NCBI RefSeq assembly: GCF_026341035.1
Contig: NZ_JAPEOQ010000002.1
Coordinates: 186,001 to 250,000 of the forward strand
Direction: 5' to 3'
Source: Streptomyces sp. NBC_01016
GTDB taxonomy: Bacteria > Actinomycetota > Actinomycetes > Streptomycetales > Streptomycetaceae
Length of the DNA: 64,000 bases
Shown: in pieces, positions 8,872-16,686 of the stretch
How positions within the stretch are numbered: position 1 is the stretch's first letter
Layout of the letters: every line of letters begins with the position of its first letter
The notes under the pieces: generated by a model
Database searches by the model: none
Told to the model about the DNA's origin: nothing
The model's input: the letters and a program-made list of their open reading frames with translations, nothing else
Program-made: the position numbers and the translations under genes

Positions 8872-9042
8872 GCGGCGAGACTACCCACGCGTTGAACGCC
8901 CCCATCCCGCTCATCCGCCGACCCCCACAAGACCTGCACGCCCCTCCAGAACCTGCGCGCCCCTCGCGACACACAGTGACCGATTTGCTACCAGCCCCCG
9001 CCAAGAAAGCCCAGTTCAGGGCCCTGCCCCGATACGGGTTTC

Positions 9043-9076
9043 CGCCCAGCGGTGGTTGTACGGCAAGATGGGGTGT
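9043..9076. repeat. Left attachment-site-like direct repeat (attL/attR type)
   Basis: These 34 bases match 13791-13824 with one mismatch (core CAGCGGTGG, then TGTACGGCAAGATGGGG). Weaker similarity extends about 40 bases further left of both copies. It marks one edge of the island. Confidence 0.75.
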
Positions 9077-9102
9077 TTCTCGCTGAACGAGGGCACGAAA
9101 CA

Positions 9103-9137
9103 GCCCCTCACCAGCGACTTTCTCGCCAATGAGGGGC
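9103..9137. terminator. Hairpin downstream of the membrane coiled-coil gene
   Basis: GCCCCTCA and TGAGGGGC enclose a 19-base loop just after the stop of the minus-strand gene at 9142. The same hairpin design follows the integrase fragment at 9888-9924. Confidence 0.55.
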
Positions 9138-9141
9138 CGTG

Positions 9142-9768
9142 TCAGGCGGCTTGGGCCGTCTCTGGGCCGTCAGCGGGGAGCGGCGGTACGTGCAGAGAGC
9201 TCGTCGTCGGTTCATCGCTGGCTGAGCTTTCGACGGCGAGGTCGGTGCGCATCACAGAGCGCATCCTCTCCCACTGATCCCAAAGACGGACGAAGTCTGT
9301 CCGTATGTCATTGAAGGATCCGTCAGGGGCGGGATCCCCTTCTTCCAAGCGCATGATCCTCTGGTAGAGCTGAGAAAGCGTCGTTGTCATCTGATCTAGC
9401 TCGGCCAGGACTGTTGCTGACGCTATGAGTTGAGCCTCAGCGAAGACTGAGTGGTGGTTGCTTCGAGCTTCCTCAACGAGTTCCCGTGCCTCCGGCGTGA
9501 CAGTGTCTTTGTGCACGGTCCAGAGGAACTTCATGAGGTGCGTTCGATAGCGTCGAAACGACGCGTTGACCTGTACGTAGCTGCCGCGCCGACGATCCAG
9601 TTCAGCTACTTGCTGTTCACGACGCCACTGAGCGTCAGCTACCCGTTGCTCACGCTCGAACTGCTCCGCTTGGACACGAGCAAGGAGACGTTGTGACAGC
9701 ACGGGAGCGACAAGCGTGCCTGTGACACCAACCACCGCAGCAGCTAACGCTATAAGGGCGCTTCCCAT
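9142..9768 (-). CDS. Membrane-anchored coiled-coil protein of unknown function (island)
   Basis: This 208-residue protein is unrecognised. One N-terminal transmembrane helix (about 4-24, LIALAAAVVGVTGTLVAPVL) is followed by a highly charged heptad-like helix (about 30-62, many Arg, Glu and Gln) and further helices. This gives a small inner-membrane protein with a cytoplasmic coiled coil. GAGGGG just upstream supports ATG 9768. The last residues, GPETAQAA, resemble the usual C-terminus of Streptomyces integrases and match the PRTTQVA end of the integrase fragment 0.8 kb away, followed by the same terminator. The 3' end may therefore have been captured from an integrase gene. Such anchored coiled-coil proteins are common in actinomycete elements; the function is unknown. 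Confidence 0.6.
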   Translation of the reverse strand: MGSALIALAAAVVGVTGTLVAPVLSQRLLARVQAEQFEREQRVADAQWRREQQVAELDRRRGSYVQVNASFRRYRTHLMKFLWTVHKDTVTPEARELVEEARSNHHSVFAEAQLIASATVLAELDQMTTTLSQLYQRIMRLEEGDPAPDGSFNDIRTDFVRLWDQWERMRSVMRTDLAVESSASDEPTTSSLHVPPLPADGPETAQAA

Positions 9769-9887
9769 TGATCCCCTCTCTAACTGACAGAGTCACGTCA
9801 GTAACAGTCTGCCCGCAGGGGTTGGCTATGGATGTTCGTTCGGCTTGTGAGTTCTTTGGACAACTGGGCGCGCAATGGGCACAACAA

Positions 9888-9924
9888 AGCCCCTCACCCG
9901 CAGGTTTGCTGCCGATGAGGGGCT
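9888..9924. terminator. Hairpin downstream of integrase fragment
   Basis: A 9-bp perfect inverted repeat AGCCCCTCA / TGAGGGGCT (19-base loop) lies directly after the integrase stop on the minus strand. Confidence 0.65.
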
Positions 9925-9927
9925 GCT

Positions 9928-10290
9928 TCAGGCGACTTGGGTCGTCCTAGGAGTGTCGTGGACGTGACCAGCGGCCCGGTGCATCGCGGAGATGGCCTTG
10001 CGGGCGCGTGCCTCGCTGGAGGGCGTCAGATGCGTGTACACGCGGAGCGTGAACCCCGGGTTGCTGTGGCCGAGGTAGAGGCTCAGCGCCTTGATGTTCT
10101 CTCCGGCGTCGAGGAGGACCGAAGCGTAGAAGTGCCGCAGGGCGTGCATCCCGTGCTCGCGGGCGGCGTAGCGCTGGCCCTTTTCGGGGACAGGGATGAC
10201 CCCGCCGGAGGCCAACGCGGGCCTCCAAGTACGGGCGTTGAGGTCTACTCGATCCGGCTCCTGGATGCCCTCGACGGGGCGGGACCGCAT
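9928..10290 (-). pseudogene. Tyrosine site-specific integrase, C-terminal fragment
   Basis: About 120 residues remain of a protein that is normally 350-450 residues. The catalytic C-terminal part is present: the HALRH box (HxxR), LGHSNP (the third catalytic His), and the tyrosine nucleophile in RVYTHL. The N-terminal SAM-like domain and the first catalytic arginine are missing. The sequence upstream (10290-10460) shows no integrase homology in any frame, so this is a deletion and not a simple frameshift. The fragment would not be active alone. It is oriented toward the left direct repeat, as integrases of actinomycete elements usually are toward their att site. Confidence 0.82.
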
Positions 10291-10839
10291 GTCCTAAGCC
10301 ATGACGGCAAGCGGCTGACGCCAGCGCGATAGAACTTTCCCTACTTCATCAAGCCCCGGCTGCGCTCCGCTCCGCCGGGCGCGCTTCCCGGCTCCGCTGC
10401 CCTTCGCGCTCATGCCTTCGGCCCGCGCTACGGGCGCTGCGCCGACGCGCGCCCACTCAGTTGGCGCCGCAGGTAATGAAGCGGGCAACCATCCTGCCTA
10501 TCCGTTGGTCAAAGACGATGCCTCCGGCGGGGGATCGGCCGGCACCGGGAGCCGGGGGAAACGCTGCCGGGTGCGGGTCCGTGGGTGGTTGCGAGGAGCT
10601 CCCATCCCGTCCACCGTCGACCCAGGCAAAGCCGAGCAGACGTGGCCCCTGGTGTCCAGGTCGTTCGTACAGTGGCGCGCTCCACCTGGACACCAGGGGC
10701 CACGCCCGCTCCACTGCGTGTGGGTCGACGGCGGACGGGATGGGAGCTGGGTGAGTCGTGAGCGGGGCGCCCAGCCTTGCCCTCTTCCCGGACCCTCACC
10801 CCGCAAGAAGAGTAAAGCAATAGTCAGGAGGATAGCGAA
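10291..10839. other. Non-coding stretch between integrase fragment and kinase gene
   Basis: In these 549 bases several ORFs appear on both strands with mirrored peptide motifs, because they read the two arms of one inverted repeat; none has a ribosome site or a recognisable product. The left half is C/G-rich without structure that I can name. The right half is the 152-bp palindromic element described separately. The promoter of the kinase gene must lie here or within the hairpin. Confidence 0.6.
10597..10748. repeat. 152-bp symmetric inverted repeat (cruciform) upstream of the kinase gene
   Basis: The outer arms 10597-10624 and 10721-10748 pair over 28 bp with one mismatch. The inner arms 10641-10661 and 10684-10704 pair perfectly over 21 bp. 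The 16-base segments between them are unpaired but of equal length on both sides, and the terminal loop is 22 bases. The structure ends 91 bases before the kinase ATG. It could be a DNA cruciform, a strong attenuator or the fold of a small RNA. Confidence 0.85.
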
Positions 10840-12018
10840 ATGAATGACCCCACCGAGTTGATGCTGGCCGACCTATCGAATTATTACGAACAAGCGGAGG
10901 TTTCGAATGCGTTCCTCCGTCTGTACGTGAGTGATCCTCGGTTCGGGCGCGCCTTCGCTAGCCTTCACGAACGGCTAAACGAGCATTTCGAATCCATCAA
11001 TGACAGGGCGGAGACGACCCACCACTATTGGGCCGAGCAAAGCAGGGAGATGTTCGCGCTCATCAAGGAAATCACGAACTTTCTTGACTCTCTCGATCAT
11101 GCCGGGATCCAGGTGCACCTCGCGGAGTCCTACGCAGGCGCAATGAAGAGCTGCCAGTCTTGGCTGGTGCGCAGCGGGGGCAGTGCGATTCCGGACGACT
11201 TCCAGCAAATCGCAGTTATCAAATACGAGCCGATATTCTCTCGTTCAGACACCGAGATCAAGCTGAAGAAGTCCAGTCAGCGCACCCAGTTGCAGCTGAT
11301 AGGCGAAGGCTCGTATGCCAAGGTGTTCTCGTTCACTGACCCTGACTACGGAATCAAGTTCGCTGTCAAGCGTGCCAAAAAGGACATGGATGAACGGGAT
11401 CTTCATCGATTCCAGCAAGAGTTCAAGATCCTCAAGCGTCTTAGGTTCCCGTACGTAGTTGAGGTATTTCAGTACGACGCAACTCGCAATGAATACCTGA
11501 TGGAGTTTTGTGAATCTACGCTCCGCAAATACATCAAGCAGCGCAACAATAATCTGCCGTTTTCGTCACGGAAGAGAATTGCGCTGCAATTCCTGTATGG
11601 CGTCAACTATATCCACAGTCAAGGCCTGCTTCACCGTGATGTCAGCCTCCAAAACGTTCTAGTGAAGACCTTTAATGGTGGGGCGGTCCTTGTGAAGCTG
11701 TCGGACTTCGGCCTCGCCAAGGATAAGAACTCCGACTTCACGCGAACAAAGACAGAGATGCGGGGAACCTATCGGGACCCGCTCCTGGCTAACTTCAAGG
11801 ACTATGGCGTACGTAACGAAATTTACTCGATCGGCTGGGTACTTTCCTACATCTTCACTGGGAGAGAGGCTCTGATGTCTCAGGACGATGCGCCGAGCCA
11901 GATCGTGCGGAAATGTGCGGCGCATGATGTTGCCCATCGGTATGGGAGCGTGCGCGAACTAATTGGTGACGTCGAGAGACTGGAATCCACCCCACCGCCC
12001 ACGGACGCTCCGGCATAG
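10840..12018 (+). CDS. Serine/threonine protein kinase with N-terminal helical domain (island)
   Basis: This is a 392-residue cytoplasmic protein with no transmembrane segment. Residues 1-145 are a helical region with no family that I recognise. The kinase domain (about 148-380) has a glycine loop GEGSYAKVF near 154, the VAIK-type lysine in FAVKRA near 176, HRDVSLQN near 265 and DFGLAKD near 289, so catalysis looks intact. The usual APE is replaced by a RGTYRDP-like segment. AGGAGG lies 10 bases before ATG 10840. Many AT-ending codons set it apart from the neighbouring genes and suggest transfer. It is followed by the HEPN-like gene with a coupled leader ORF between them. By analogy with kinase-based phage defence systems, it could sense infection or control the HEPN partner; this is inference. 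Confidence 0.85.
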   Translation: MNDPTELMLADLSNYYEQAEVSNAFLRLYVSDPRFGRAFASLHERLNEHFESINDRAETTHHYWAEQSREMFALIKEITNFLDSLDHAGIQVHLAESYAGAMKSCQSWLVRSGGSAIPDDFQQIAVIKYEPIFSRSDTEIKLKKSSQRTQLQLIGEGSYAKVFSFTDPDYGIKFAVKRAKKDMDERDLHRFQQEFKILKRLRFPYVVEVFQYDATRNEYLMEFCESTLRKYIKQRNNNLPFSSRKRIALQFLYGVNYIHSQGLLHRDVSLQNVLVKTFNGGAVLVKLSDFGLAKDKNSDFTRTKTEMRGTYRDPLLANFKDYGVRNEIYSIGWVLSYIFTGREALMSQDDAPSQIVRKCAAHDVAHRYGSVRELIGDVERLESTPPPTDAPA

Positions 12019-12075
12019 CGCTGAGGGTGGAAGCGCTTCAGCTTGAAACCGACGCGACGCACCGGAGAGAGAAAG

Positions 12076-12120
12076 ATGACAGGCCTGACGGTCAACGAGG
12101 CTCGCGAGGGGTGCCGATGA
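12076..12120 (+). CDS. Possible 14-codon leader ORF coupled to the HEPN-like gene
   Basis: ATG 12076 is preceded by GGAGAGAGAAAG and encodes MTGLTVNEAREGCR. Its TGA overlaps the ATG of the next gene (ATGA). The arrangement looks like a translational-coupling cistron. No homologue can be judged at this length, so it may be fortuitous. Confidence 0.3.
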   Translation: MTGLTVNEAREGCR

Positions 12121-13091
12121 CCAACTCCGGGCAGTCCGAAGAATTCAACTTCCCGGCCCTCGTCAATGGCCTCGACTTCCTAGCGAGCGCCGTGGGCTCG
12201 TTGTCAGGTGATGAGGGGCCGCCGGGGCCGCGCGATGTCAAGTACGCGGTTCTACACCTCCAAGCCGCAGTCGAGACACTGCTGAAAGCCCGGCTGGAGA
12301 TACACGACCCCAGACTTGTGTGGACGAAGGTATCGGCGTTCGACAAGCGCAAGCACGAGGCCGGAGACTTCAACAGCTGTAGCGTCAAGATGGCGCTCGA
12401 GCGTCTGCACGACACCGTACAAATCGAGAGTGCGATTGATCCGGAGGAGGACAGCCTCAAGGAGCTTGGCAGCCTGCGTAACCGCATCATGCACTTCGGG
12501 TGGAGGGACACCGTCGTTGCCGTGCAGGCACGGACCCTACCCGTACTCGATCTATTGGTCGGATTCGTCAACGCCGACCTTCTGCCCTACGTCGACGAGC
12601 CGGCCGAGGCGTGGTCCGCCGAGCAGCAGATGGAACAGGTCCGGACCGGATTCAAGCACCTCGCGGACTTCATCGAACTGCGCATGCAAGCCCTGCACAG
12701 CCAACTGGCAGGCTATGAGCTCACGACTGCGGCGTGCCGGTCCTGCGGTCAATTCGCCGTCGTGCTCGACGGCGGAGCCTACGACCTCACCTGCCTTCTG
12801 TGCGGCCGACAGTACGGCACAGGCAAAGATGCGGCCTGGGAGTTCATCGGTTCTTGTGAGCACATCAGCATCACGGAGGGAGGTGGCGGGCTCAACGGCT
12901 GCAACGCTTGTGGGAACTACGCCGTGATCAGCACGCCCACGGCCCACTCCACGGAATCGGAGACATGGATCTGCTTCGCATGCGGGATGATGTTTGATGA
13001 CGTCTGTGAGTTTTGCGACCAAGCCGCCGATCTCATCGGGGAGATGGGTATGTGTAGCGACTGCTACGAGATTCGGCTCGACAACTTCTGA
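12117..13091 (+). CDS. HEPN-domain protein with C-terminal zinc knuckles, putative RNase effector (island)
   Basis: This is a 324-residue protein. ATG 12117 follows GAGGGG and removes a 30-residue non-conserved extension. Residues 10-150 are helical, with YAVLHLQAAVETLLKARL near the start and the motif RNRIMH at 121-126. That motif fits the HEPN signature (Arg, polar residue, three residues, His) which forms the RNase active site in many toxins and CRISPR effectors. The C-terminal half carries paired cysteine knuckles: CRSCG and CLLCG, then CNACG and CFACG, then CEFC and CSDC, suggesting three zinc-binding units. It sits 98 bases after the kinase gene on an att-flanked island. The HEPN and zinc features are seen in the sequence; RNase activity and a defence role are inferred. 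A non-catalytic HEPN role is possible. Confidence 0.7.
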   Translation: MTNSGQSEEFNFPALVNGLDFLASAVGSLSGDEGPPGPRDVKYAVLHLQAAVETLLKARLEIHDPRLVWTKVSAFDKRKHEAGDFNSCSVKMALERLHDTVQIESAIDPEEDSLKELGSLRNRIMHFGWRDTVVAVQARTLPVLDLLVGFVNADLLPYVDEPAEAWSAEQQMEQVRTGFKHLADFIELRMQALHSQLAGYELTTAACRSCGQFAVVLDGGAYDLTCLLCGRQYGTGKDAAWEFIGSCEHISITEGGGGLNGCNACGNYAVISTPTAHSTESETWICFACGMMFDDVCEFCDQAADLIGEMGMCSDCYEIRLDNF

Positions 13092-13355
13092 CAGGATATG
13101 AGTCGGGGTGACCTCCGCCCGCGCTTAGAGTGCACCTTCGTCGAGATCCTCGTCCTCCGAGGAGCCGCCACGCTCATAACCCGAAACAGAAATGTCGTGG
13201 CCGTCAGTAGCCTCCTCGCGCGTCACGCGCATTAGATGGACCAGGGGCGGCCCTTGGAGGCTGCTGACATTGTCGTGTCCTCCGCGCTCTGCGAGATCGT
13301 CTCCGAGATCCCTATTAATCGGTAGGGCTGCGAGAGCGGCTAACGGATAGGCGCG

Positions 13356-13622
13356 TCAGACCTGCGGATGCGTCGAGGTCCACCAGGCGGTGAGGCGGGC
13401 GGCCACGTCATCCGCATCGTGGGGTGCGGGTAGGCCGAAGTGGTCTGTGAGCTCGTGGTGGAGGAAATCCCTCAGCTCTGCCCGGTCGGCTCCGCGCTTC
13501 AGGCGGGTCAGGATCGGCGTCAGCATGCAGTCGTACTCGTCCTGGACGAGCTCGGCCACGCCGATCGGGTCCCATGCGTTGAGCAGATCTCGGAGGTCGT
13601 CCCGTACGTCCGGTGGTGCCAT
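13356..13622 (-). CDS. Small DUF1871-like protein (island)
   Basis: This is an 88-residue soluble protein. ATG 13622 is preferred because the sequence from LRDLLNAWDPIGV onward looks conserved. The WDPIGV segment followed by QDEYDCMLTPIL and a C-terminal helix resembles the DUF1871 family of small bacterial proteins (YugE-like), whose role is unknown and whose members often lie near toxin or immunity genes. It is transcribed toward the kinase-HEPN pair from the right edge of the island. No catalytic residues are evident. The family call is by eye and moderate. Confidence 0.55.
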   Translation of the reverse strand: MAPPDVRDDLRDLLNAWDPIGVAELVQDEYDCMLTPILTRLKRGADRAELRDFLHHELTDHFGLPAPHDADDVAARLTAWWTSTHPQV

Positions 13623-13790
13623 GGCGCCAGGATGGCATGCCGCCAAGTGATCATCCGGTGACGGTTTCTGGGCCGTCCCTGGGCCGTGCGAGGCCGCCCG
13701 ACGGCGACAAAAGGCGACCGACAGTGACAGCTTCGCTACGACGGGGCTCGCAGAAGCCCCAGCTCAGGCCCACCCACCGATACACGTTTT

Positions 13791-13824
13791 CGCCCAGCGG
13801 TGGCTGTACGGCAAGATGGGGTGT
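13791..13824. repeat. Right attachment-site-like direct repeat
   Basis: This is the partner of 9043-9076, with 33 of 34 bases identical. It ends 77 bases before the ettA TTG start, so element insertion placed island DNA in the ettA upstream region or rebuilt it from the duplicated core. Confidence 0.75.
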
Positions 13825-13901
13825 ATCTGCCCTCACGCGGTGGAGCCGCAGCACGCGGGCCCCTTACTGCGATACACACTTCGACTGCCGGACGGTTTCT
13901 C

Positions 13902-15566
13902 TTGGCTGAGTTCATCTACTCCATGCGCAAGGCGCGCAAGGCGCACGGCGACAAGGTGATTCTCGACGACGTCACCCTGGACTTTCTTCCTGGAGCGAAG
14001 ATCGGCGTTGTCGGGCCGAACGGTGCCGGTAAGTCGACTGTCCTGAAGATCATGGCGGGCATCGAGCAGGCGTCGAACGGTGACGCCGTCCTCATGCCCG
14101 GCTACAGCGTCAACATCCTGATGCAGGAGCCGAAGCTCGACGAGTCCAAGACCGTTCTGGAGAACGTGCAGGACGGCGCCGCCGAGATCATGGGCAAGCT
14201 CAAGCGCTTCAACGAGGTGGCCGAGCTCATGGCCACTGATTACAGCGATGAGCTCATGGAGGAGATGGGCAAGCTCCAGGAGGACCTCGACCACGCCGAC
14301 GCGTGGGACCTCGACGGTCAGCTGGAGCAGGCCATGGACGCCCTCGGCTGCCCGCCCGGCGACTGGGGTGTCGGCAACCTCTCCGGTGGTGAGAAGCGGC
14401 GTGTGGCGCTGTGCAAGCTGCTGATCGAGGCGCCCGACCTGCTGCTTCTCGATGAGCCCACCAACCACCTCGACGCCGAGTCCGTGAACTGGCTGGAGCA
14501 GCACCTCGCCCAGTACAAGGGCACCGTCGTGGCCATTACTCACGACCGGTACTTCCTGGACAACGTCGCCGAGTGGATCCTCGAGCTCGACCGCGGCCGC
14601 GCCATCCCGTACCAGGGCAACTACTCCACGTACCTGGAGAAGAAGTCCGAGCGCCTCAAGGTCGAGGGCAAGAAGGACGAGAAGCGGCAGAAGCGGCTCA
14701 AGGAAGAGCTCGAGTGGGTGCGGTCCAACGCCAAGGGGCGGCAGACCAAGTCCAAGTCGCGTCTTGCCCGGTACGAGGAGATGGCCGCCGAGGCCGACAA
14801 GATGCGGAAGCTGGACTTCGAGGAGATCCAGATCCCGCCGGGCCCGCGCCTGGGCAACGTCGTCGTCGAGGTCGAGAACCTCGGCAAGGCGTTCGGCGAC
14901 AAGGTGCTCATCGATGATCTCTCCTTCACGCTGCCGCGTAACGGGATCGTCGGTGTGATCGGTCCGAACGGTGCCGGTAAGACCACCCTGTTCAAGATGC
15001 TGCAGGGCTTCGAGTCGCCGGACTCCGGTTCCATCAAGGTCGGCGACACCGTCAAGATCTCGTACGTCGACCAGAACCGCGCCAACATCGACCCGAAGAA
15101 GACTCTTTGGGCCGTGGTGAGTGATGAGCTGGACTACATCAATGTGGGCCAGGTCGAGATGCCGTCGCGGGCGTACGTCTCCGCGTTCGGGTTCAAGGGG
15201 CCGGATCAGCAGAAGCCCGCCGGCGTGCTCTCCGGTGGTGAGCGCAACCGGCTCAACCTCGCGCTCACTCTCAAGCAGGGCGGCAACCTGCTGCTTCTTG
15301 ACGAGCCGACGAACGACCTGGACGTTGAGACCCTGTCCAGCCTTGAGAACGCGCTGCTTGAGTTCCCCGGCTGCGCCGTCGTCGTGTCTCACGACCGGTG
15401 GTTCCTCGACCGGGTCGCCACGCACATCCTCGCGTACGAGGGTGAGTCCAAGTGGTTCTGGTTCGAGGGCAACTTCGAGTCCTACGAGAAGAACAAGATC
15501 GAGCGGCTCGGCGCCGACGCCGCGCGTCCGCACCGCGCCACCTACAAGAAGCTGACCCGCGGCTGA
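13902..15566 (+). CDS. ettA: Energy-dependent translational throttle protein EttA (ABC-F)
   Basis: This 554-residue protein matches the size of E. coli EttA (555). It has two ABC ATPase domains in tandem without membrane segments: Walker A GPNGAGKST and GPNGAGKTT, signatures LSGGEKRR and LSGGERNR, and Walker B LLLLDEPTNHLD and LLLLDEPTNDLD. The interdomain linker is rich in Lys and Arg (EKKSERLKVEGKKDEKRQKR). EttA binds the ribosomal E site and gates the first elongation steps according to the ATP/ADP ratio. TTG 13902 is chosen because conserved EttA proteins begin MAEFIY; in-frame sequence before it includes island repeat DNA. There is no strong ribosome site. The next gene overlaps its stop, so the two are coupled. 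Confidence 0.93.
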   Translation: MAEFIYSMRKARKAHGDKVILDDVTLDFLPGAKIGVVGPNGAGKSTVLKIMAGIEQASNGDAVLMPGYSVNILMQEPKLDESKTVLENVQDGAAEIMGKLKRFNEVAELMATDYSDELMEEMGKLQEDLDHADAWDLDGQLEQAMDALGCPPGDWGVGNLSGGEKRRVALCKLLIEAPDLLLLDEPTNHLDAESVNWLEQHLAQYKGTVVAITHDRYFLDNVAEWILELDRGRAIPYQGNYSTYLEKKSERLKVEGKKDEKRQKRLKEELEWVRSNAKGRQTKSKSRLARYEEMAAEADKMRKLDFEEIQIPPGPRLGNVVVEVENLGKAFGDKVLIDDLSFTLPRNGIVGVIGPNGAGKTTLFKMLQGFESPDSGSIKVGDTVKISYVDQNRANIDPKKTLWAVVSDELDYINVGQVEMPSRAYVSAFGFKGPDQQKPAGVLSGGERNRLNLALTLKQGGNLLLLDEPTNDLDVETLSSLENALLEFPGCAVVVSHDRWFLDRVATHILAYEGESKWFWFEGNFESYEKNKIERLGADAARPHRATYKKLTRG

Positions 15567-15988
15567 TGGCCCGCCACGTATACGCCTGCCCCCTGCGTTG
15601 GGCCGACATGGACGCGTATGGCCACATCAACAATGTGGTCTTCCTCCGGTACTTGGAGGAAGCGCGGATCGATTTCCTGTTTCGGCCCGACAAGGACTTC
15701 CAGCAGGGGTCCGTCGTGGCGCGCCATGAGATCGACTACAAGCGGCAGTTGGTGCATCGGCATCGGCCCGTGGACATCGAGCTGTGGGTGAGTGAGATAA
15801 AGGCCGCGTCGTTCACGCTGTCGTACGAGGTGAAGGACGAGGACGTCGTGTATGTCCGCGCCTCGACGGTCGTCGTGCCGTTCGACTTCGAGGCGCAGCG
15901 GCCGCGCCGGATCACCGCCGATGAGCGGGAGTTCCTGGGCGAGTACCGGGACGACGAAGCGGACCGTTCGGAGGCGCTCGTCGCATGA
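15566..15988 (+). CDS. Hotdog-fold acyl-CoA thioesterase
   Basis: This is a 140-residue 4HBT-family protein. The motif RWADMDAYGHINNVVFLRYLEEAR contains the Asp (WADMD) that serves as the catalytic acid in the 4-hydroxybenzoyl-CoA thioesterase type, and the following beta strands and helix are complete. ATG 15566 shares one base with the ettA stop (TGATG), so translation is coupled. Members hydrolyse short or aromatic acyl-CoAs; the substrate here is unknown. The gene downstream also overlaps, making a three-gene unit with ettA. Confidence 0.85.
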   Translation: MARHVYACPLRWADMDAYGHINNVVFLRYLEEARIDFLFRPDKDFQQGSVVARHEIDYKRQLVHRHRPVDIELWVSEIKAASFTLSYEVKDEDVVYVRASTVVVPFDFEAQRPRRITADEREFLGEYRDDEADRSEALVA

Positions 15989-16668
15989 GTGCGACCGTGT
16001 TGTCGTTTGCCGATCCGGGGGAGGCGGCGGATCTCGCCGCCTTCCTCGGCCGGCTGCTGCACTACGACAAGGCGGCCGCCGTGCGGCTGCGGGCGCAGGC
16101 CGGTGGGTCGGCGCTCGCGGTGTTCGGCCGGCCGCCCTCGTTCGAGGTGCTGGCCGTGCGTACGGCGCGGCTGCTCAAGCCGTACGAGAACGGGATCGAG
16201 GACACCCTCGATGTGACCGTCTCCGCGGGGGAGTTGCTCGACGCCCTCGACGAGGGGACCGCCACCGCCACGGTCCCCGCCGCCGTCACCGGGCCGCCCT
16301 GGGCCGGTGTGCTGCCGCCGCTCGGCGGCTGGGAGCGGGTGGCCGGGTTCCCGGACGCCGATGCGCTGCGCGGACTCGTGAAGGCGGCCGTGGCCGAATT
16401 CCGGGCGCGGGTCGAGGAGTTGGCGCCGGACGCGCGTACGCGCGGTGAACTCGACCGGATCGGCCACGAGGTCTGGTCGCGGGAGATCGGTACGAGTGGG
16501 GCGCCGGTGCGGATCGTGCACGCCGCGGCCTCCCTCGGCTTCCTGCGGGGGGCCGAGGTCGACCTGGTGGCGGCCGGGGCGTGGGTGAGGTTGCGCACCG
16601 CGTACGGGTCCGTGGCTGTGCGGCGGGCGTCGTCCACGCTGGGTGGGCTCTCCGTCAGCCCCGTCTGA
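15985..16668 (+). CDS. Conserved actinobacterial hypothetical protein
   Basis: This is a 227-residue protein of unknown function. It begins at an ATGA overlap with the thioesterase stop. It is Ala-rich and soluble with no signal peptide or membrane segment. The C-terminal half has a Trp-containing segment GHEVWSRE and a hydrophobic FLRGAEVDLVAAGAWVRLR strand pattern. It lacks obvious catalytic motifs. Its tight coupling with ettA and the thioesterase suggests shared expression but does not indicate a function. Confidence 0.75.
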   Translation: MSATVLSFADPGEAADLAAFLGRLLHYDKAAAVRLRAQAGGSALAVFGRPPSFEVLAVRTARLLKPYENGIEDTLDVTVSAGELLDALDEGTATATVPAAVTGPPWAGVLPPLGGWERVAGFPDADALRGLVKAAVAEFRARVEELAPDARTRGELDRIGHEVWSREIGTSGAPVRIVHAAASLGFLRGAEVDLVAAGAWVRLRTAYGSVAVRRASSTLGGLSVSPV

Positions 16669-16686
16669 GGTGCGGCAGAAGCCCCC

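Larger units (their letters stand above)
9043..13824. mobile_element. Integrated genomic island (4.8 kb), integrase truncated
   Basis: The segment is bounded by two 34-bp near-identical direct repeats. It contains a tyrosine integrase fragment near one end and genes with lower GC and more A/T-ending codons than the flanks, most clearly the kinase gene. No replication, transfer or excisionase gene remains, so it is probably a degraded integrative element that can no longer excise itself. The right repeat lies 78 bases before the ettA start, and no tRNA is visible at either edge. Confidence 0.75.

Noticed and set aside
9768..9950. 60-residue plus-strand ORF between the coiled-coil gene and the integrase fragment
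   Set aside because: No ribosome site, no homology seen, and it spans the terminator hairpin at 9888-9924.
10457..10843. Several overlapping ORFs on both strands before the kinase gene, sharing similar peptides
   Set aside because: They are the two arms of one inverted repeat read in different directions; none has a ribosome site or known domain.
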